Assembly: GCA_965216915.1 (NCBI GenBank)
Contig: CBDCGS010000011.1
Span: 1-64,000 of the forward strand
Direction: 5' to 3'
DNA length: 64,000 nt
Source of the DNA: CBDCGS01 sp965216915
GTDB taxonomy: Bacteria; Pseudomonadota; Alphaproteobacteria; UBA828
Part shown: positions 60,722-64,000 of the stretch, piece by piece
Layout of the letters: each line of letters opens with the position of its first letter
How positions within the stretch are numbered: position 1 is the stretch's first letter
Translations under genes and position numbers: made by a program
Notes under the pieces: model-generated
What the model was told of the DNA's origin: nothing
The model's input: the letters and a program-made list of their open reading frames with translations, nothing else
Database searches by the model: none

Positions 60722-61330
60722 ATGTTCGCTGTCATTCGATCGGGCGGCAAGCAATACCGCGTCGCGCCCGCCGACGTCATCACGGTCGAGCGCCTCGACG
60801 CCGATGCCGGCGCCAAGGTCGAGCTGACCGATATTCTCGCGCTGAGCGACGGTCAAGCGGTGACCCTCGGCACCCCGAATGTGGATGGCGCGAGCGTCGC
60901 GGCGACCGTCGTCGAGCACACGCGTGCCGACAAGCTGATCATCTTCCGCAAGAAGCGGCGCAAGAACCATCGGCGCAAGCGCGGTCACCGCCAGGCACTG
61001 ACGGCGATCAGAATCAACGAGATCCGCGGCGCCGACGGCGCGGTCATCGCGAAGGAAGAGGCCCCCAAAGCGGCCAAGAAACCCGCGAAGAAAACGCGCA
61101 AGAAGAAGGCCGCCGCCAAACCGAAAGCCAAGGCCGCGGCCAAGCCGGAGGCCGAGGCCGACACCGAAGCCGAGGCGGACGAGGTCGCCGCCCCTGCAGG
61201 CGAGACGGCGCCGGAGCCGGCCGCTGCCTCCGAGGACAAGGCGGCACCGAAGCCGAAGGATGAGGCACGCGACGCCAAGCCGGCCGAACGTGACGAGACG
61301 GCCGGCACCGATGACGAGGAGACGCGCTGA
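60722..61330 (+). CDS. rplU: Ribosomal protein bL21 with long C-terminal tail
   Basis: The protein has 202 residues. Residues 1-103 are the normal bL21 (MFAVIRSGGKQYRVAPADVITVERLDADAG, IIFRKKRRKNHRRKRGHRQALTAIRINEI) that binds 23S rRNA. The tail from 104 on is Lys/Ala/Pro-rich, then Glu/Asp-rich, and probably disordered. Such tails occur in alphaproteobacterial L21 but about 100 residues is long. ATG 60722 follows AGGACCGAGCC. rpmA starts one base before its stop codon ends. Confidence 0.96.
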   Translation: MFAVIRSGGKQYRVAPADVITVERLDADAGAKVELTDILALSDGQAVTLGTPNVDGASVAATVVEHTRADKLIIFRKKRRKNHRRKRGHRQALTAIRINEIRGADGAVIAKEEAPKAAKKPAKKTRKKKAAAKPKAKAAAKPEAEADTEAEADEVAAPAGETAPEPAAASEDKAAPKPKDEARDAKPAERDETAGTDDEETR

Positions 61331-61587
61331 TGGCACACAAGAAAGCCGGCGGAAGCTCCCGAAACGGCCGCGACACCGCGGGCCGCCGCCTCGGGATCAA
61401 GAAATATGGCGGCGAGGCGGTCCTCGCCGGCAACATCATCGCACGCCAGCGGGGCACGAAGTGGCATCCGGGCGAGAATGTCGGCCTCGGGCGCGATCAC
61501 ACGCTGTTTGCACTCACCGACGGGCGCGTGCGCTTCGTGCAAAAAGCCGGCGGCAAGACCATCGTCTCGGTCGATCCGGCGGTCTAG
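61330..61587 (+). CDS. rpmA: Ribosomal protein bL27
   Basis: This 85-residue protein of the 50S subunit contacts the peptidyl-transferase centre. MAHKKAGGSSRNGRDTAGRRLGIKKYGGE and AGNIIARQRGTKWHPGENVGLGRDHTLFAL are its invariant features. The start overlaps the rplU stop by one base (TGATG), so both are translated together. obgE follows after 47 bases. Confidence 0.97.
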   Translation: MAHKKAGGSSRNGRDTAGRRLGIKKYGGEAVLAGNIIARQRGTKWHPGENVGLGRDHTLFALTDGRVRFVQKAGGKTIVSVDPAV

Positions 61588-61634
61588 GCCCGCCGCGGCA
61601 GAGCGCTCTGGCCCGCGCACAGCGGGCTGACACG

Positions 61635-62669
61635 ATGCAGTTTCTCGATCAGGCCAAGGTCCACCTGCGAAGTGGCGCGGGCGGCAACGGCTGCGTGAGC
61701 TTTCGGCGCGAGCGCAATGAGCCGCGCGGCGGACCGGACGGCGGCAATGGCGGCGATGGCGGCAACGTCTACGCCCTCGCGGTGACCGGCCTCAACACGC
61801 TGATCGATTTCCGCTTCAGGCAGCATTTCCGCGCGGCCAATGGCACGCCGGGCAGCGGCAGTCAGCGCGCGGGCGCGCAGGGCGCCGATATCGTGCTCGA
61901 GGTGCCGATCGGCACCCAGATCTTCACCGAGGACGGCGCGACGCTCTTGGCCGACCTCGTCAGCGCCGGCGCGCGCGTGCTGCTGCTCCCGGGCGGGCAT
62001 GGCGGATACGGCAACGCGCACTTCAAGTCCTCCACCAATCGCGCGCCGCGGCGCGCGCAGCCCGGGCAGGAGGGCCTCCAGCAGGCGGTCATGCTCCGTC
62101 TCAAGCTGCTCGCCGACGTGGGCTTGGTGGGCATTCCCAATGCCGGAAAATCCACCTTCTTGGCGGCGACCAGCCGCGCCCGGCCCAAGGTCGCCGACTA
62201 TCCCTTCACGACGCTGGAGCCGATGCTGGGCGTCGCGACGGTTCACGACGAGCCGCTCGTGATCGCCGATATCCCCGGCTTGATCGAGGGTGCCCACATG
62301 GGCGCGGGCCTCGGCGACCGCTTCCTCGGCCACATCGAGCGCTGTGCCGTGCTGCTCCACCTCGTGGATGGCACCGCGGAGGCGCCGGACGAAGCCTACC
62401 GGACCGTGCGTGACGAGCTGGTCGCCTATGGGCATGGCCTCGCGCAGAAGCCGGAGCTCGTCTGTCTGAACAAAGCCGATGCGCTCAGCGACGAACTCCT
62501 CGAAGGCAAGCGGCAGGCGCTCGCCGCGGCCGTCGGCGACGCGGTCCACACGATCTCCGGCGCGAGCGGCGCAGGGGTCGACGGGGTCTTGGACCAAGCG
62601 CTCCGCGCGGTGCAGCGGGCGCGGGCCGACGACGCCGGTGCAACCGTAAGCCAGCGTGGGCCCCGGTGA
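61635..62669 (+). CDS. obgE: Obg-family GTPase
   Basis: The 344-residue GTPase acts in large-subunit assembly and stress control. The Gly-rich Obg fold (residues 1-155: RSGAGGNGCVSFRRE ... GGPDGGNGGDGG ... GGHGGYGN) leads to the G domain with G1 GIPNAGKS (166-173), G2 YPFTTLEP, G3 ADIPG and G4 NKAD. The C-terminal OCT domain is missing, as in many alphaproteobacteria. ATG 61635 was chosen because the Obg fold starts there; the open frame upstream mirrors rpmA. Confidence 0.95.
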   Translation: MQFLDQAKVHLRSGAGGNGCVSFRRERNEPRGGPDGGNGGDGGNVYALAVTGLNTLIDFRFRQHFRAANGTPGSGSQRAGAQGADIVLEVPIGTQIFTEDGATLLADLVSAGARVLLLPGGHGGYGNAHFKSSTNRAPRRAQPGQEGLQQAVMLRLKLLADVGLVGIPNAGKSTFLAATSRARPKVADYPFTTLEPMLGVATVHDEPLVIADIPGLIEGAHMGAGLGDRFLGHIERCAVLLHLVDGTAEAPDEAYRTVRDELVAYGHGLAQKPELVCLNKADALSDELLEGKRQALAAAVGDAVHTISGASGAGVDGVLDQALRAVQRARADDAGATVSQRGPR

Positions 62670-63799
62670 TGAAACCGAACCTCGGCGCCGCCCGGCGCCT
62701 CGTGATCAAGATCGGCTCCGCCCTCCTCGCCGATCCGGAGACGGGCGCCGTCCGCACGGATTGGCTCGACGGCCTGGCCCGTGACATCGCGCGGCTCCGA
62801 CGGCGCGGGAGCGACGTGCTCGTCGTGTCGTCGGGCGCGATCGCGGTCGGCCGGCGCCATCTCAAGCTCGCGCCCGGCACGCTCAAGCTCGAGGAAATGC
62901 AGGCCGCGGCGGCCTGCGGTCAAGTCCGCTTGGCTCATGCTTATCAGACGGCTCTCGCCGCCCATGGCGTCACGGCTGCTCAAATCCTGCTGACTCATGA
63001 CGACACCGAATCGCGGCGCCGCTACCTCAACGCGCGCAGCACGGTCGGCACGCTGCTCGCGCTGGGCGCGGTGCCCGTGATCAATGAGAACGACACCGTG
63101 GCCACCGCGGAGATCCGCTTCGGCGACAACGATCGGCTGGCGGCGCGGGTCGCCGCCATGATGGGCGCCGATGTGCTCGTGCTGCTGTCGGATATCGACG
63201 GCCTCTACGAAGAGGATCCCCGGCACAACCCCGCCGCCCGGCTCGTCCCGACGGTCGAACGGGTCACGCCGGCGATCGAGGCGATGGCGGGACACGCGGC
63301 CTCCGAGACGGCATCGGGCGGCATGGTGACCAAACTCGCCGCCGCCAAGGCGGCCTATGCGGCGGGCTGCCATATGGTGATCGCGAAGGGCGATGTCGCA
63401 GCGCCGCTCGCCGCCCTCGAAGCAGGCGCGCCCTGCACATGGTTTGTCGCCGGGGCGACGCCGCGCGCCGCGCGCAAGAGTTGGATCGCGACCGGGCTCG
63501 AGCCGCGTGGCGTCCTGACGATCGATGCCGGCGCGCATCGCGCGCTACACCGCGGCAAGAGCTTGCTCCCGGCCGGCGTGCGGGCCGTGGAGGGGCGCTT
63601 CGAACGCGGCGATGCCGTGGTCCTTCGGGTGGAGGGCGGCGCGGAAGCAGGGCGGGGCCTCGTCGCCTACTCGGCGGACGATGCGCGCCGGATCATCGGG
63701 CACAAATCGGGTGAAATCGAGCAGGTTCTTGGCTACCGTGGCCGCGACGAGATGATCCACCGCGACGATCTCGTGCTCGACGAGGGATATTTGCCGTGA
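62669..63799 (+). CDS. proB: Glutamate 5-kinase
   Basis: This enzyme catalyses the first step of proline synthesis (glutamate to gamma-glutamyl phosphate). The protein has 376 residues: amino-acid kinase domain with VIKIGSALL, VVSSGAIAVG, NENDTVATAEIRFGDND and SDIDGLYEEDP, and a C-terminal PUA domain from about residue 280. ATG 62669 shares one base with the obgE stop; GTG 62666 is an alternative. Feedback control by proline is usual for the family. Confidence 0.96.
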   Translation: MKPNLGAARRLVIKIGSALLADPETGAVRTDWLDGLARDIARLRRRGSDVLVVSSGAIAVGRRHLKLAPGTLKLEEMQAAAACGQVRLAHAYQTALAAHGVTAAQILLTHDDTESRRRYLNARSTVGTLLALGAVPVINENDTVATAEIRFGDNDRLAARVAAMMGADVLVLLSDIDGLYEEDPRHNPAARLVPTVERVTPAIEAMAGHAASETASGGMVTKLAAAKAAYAAGCHMVIAKGDVAAPLAALEAGAPCTWFVAGATPRAARKSWIATGLEPRGVLTIDAGAHRALHRGKSLLPAGVRAVEGRFERGDAVVLRVEGGAEAGRGLVAYSADDARRIIGHKSGEIEQVLGYRGRDEMIHRDDLVLDEGYLP

Positions 63800-64000
63800 G
63801 CGTGCAACCGGTTGCAGCAACAGCGACGATCGAGGCCGACATGGCGGCCTTGGGCGCGTCCGCGCGGGAGGCAGCCCGGGTCTTGGCGGGCACGCCGACC
63901 GAGACCAAGCGCGCCGCCTTGCGAGCGGCGGCGGGAGCCCTGGCTGGAATGAAGGCCGCGATTTTGCGGGCCAACGCCATCGACATGGCCGCGGCGCGCG
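63796..64000 (+). CDS. proA: Glutamate-5-semialdehyde dehydrogenase, 5' part only
   Basis: GTG 63796 overlaps the proB stop (GTGA), and the frame stays open to the window edge for 68 codons. The visible part (ADMAALGASAREAARVLAGTPTETKRAALRAAAGALAGMKAAILRANAIDM) matches the ProA N-terminus, which reduces gamma-glutamyl phosphate with NADPH. The catalytic Cys lies beyond the window. The order proB-proA supports the call. Confidence 0.9.
   Translation, partial: MSVQPVAATATIEADMAALGASAREAARVLAGTPTETKRAALRAAAGALAGMKAAILRANAIDMAAAR

Overview
The window is high-GC, gene-dense DNA that most resembles a free-living alphaproteobacterium. The basis is the rplU-rpmA-obgE-proB-proA order at the right end, HyuA/HyuB-type amidohydrolases, a PEP-CTERM protein, an RTX protein and an intergenic palindromic repeat of a style common in that class. 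The species cannot be named from the sequence. No phage, insertion-sequence transposase, CRISPR array or rRNA was seen.

Left part (1-18.6 kb), mostly housekeeping and cofactor genes: a truncated endonuclease/exonuclease/phosphatase-fold gene, an adenine-deaminase-like amidohydrolase, a MaoC-type hydratase, a phytanoyl-CoA dioxygenase-like gene, then a minus-strand run moaA / nadK / M14-type deacylase / AbrB-type permease. Next come a soluble PAS histidine kinase, fdhD with a GIY-YIG gene, a GAF-GAF-PAS-adenylate cyclase preceded by an overlapping coiled-coil gene, and a molybdopterin oxidoreductase. MoaA and FdhD belong to the same cofactor theme as that oxidoreductase.

Middle (18.6-37.5 kb): a PEP-CTERM secreted protein with its own terminator, an 1843-residue FecR/RTX protein, a deoA-gpt-CMD operon, a TPR lipoprotein-like/exported gene, an SDR gene, a MarR-controlled Tat-exported nitroreductase operon with twin operator boxes, an M19 lipoprotein peptidase, and a five-gene locus of unknown function built around two DUF2589-type paralogues.

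Right-centre (37.5-60.3 kb), a catabolic island: a TPP enzyme, two separate hyuA/hyuB (ATP-dependent hydantoinase/oxoprolinase) pairs on opposite strands, M20 and M24 hydrolases, an AbgB-like amidohydrolase, a LysR regulator, a creatinase-family gene with a complete-looking active site, a BMP-type ABC importer and a DUF1989 protein. Together these point to import and breakdown of a guanidino, ureido or cyclic-amide compound; the substrate is inferred, not shown.

Right end (60.3-64 kb): tRNA-Ser(CGA) and rplU-rpmA-obgE-proB-proA (proA cut by the window edge).

The clearest structure not explained by genes is a ~106-bp three-hairpin repeat with CTAGAGCA/TGCTCTAG ends, present in four copies (3059, 18526, 47311, 60603). 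In three copies its CTAG end supplies the stop codon of a neighbouring gene.
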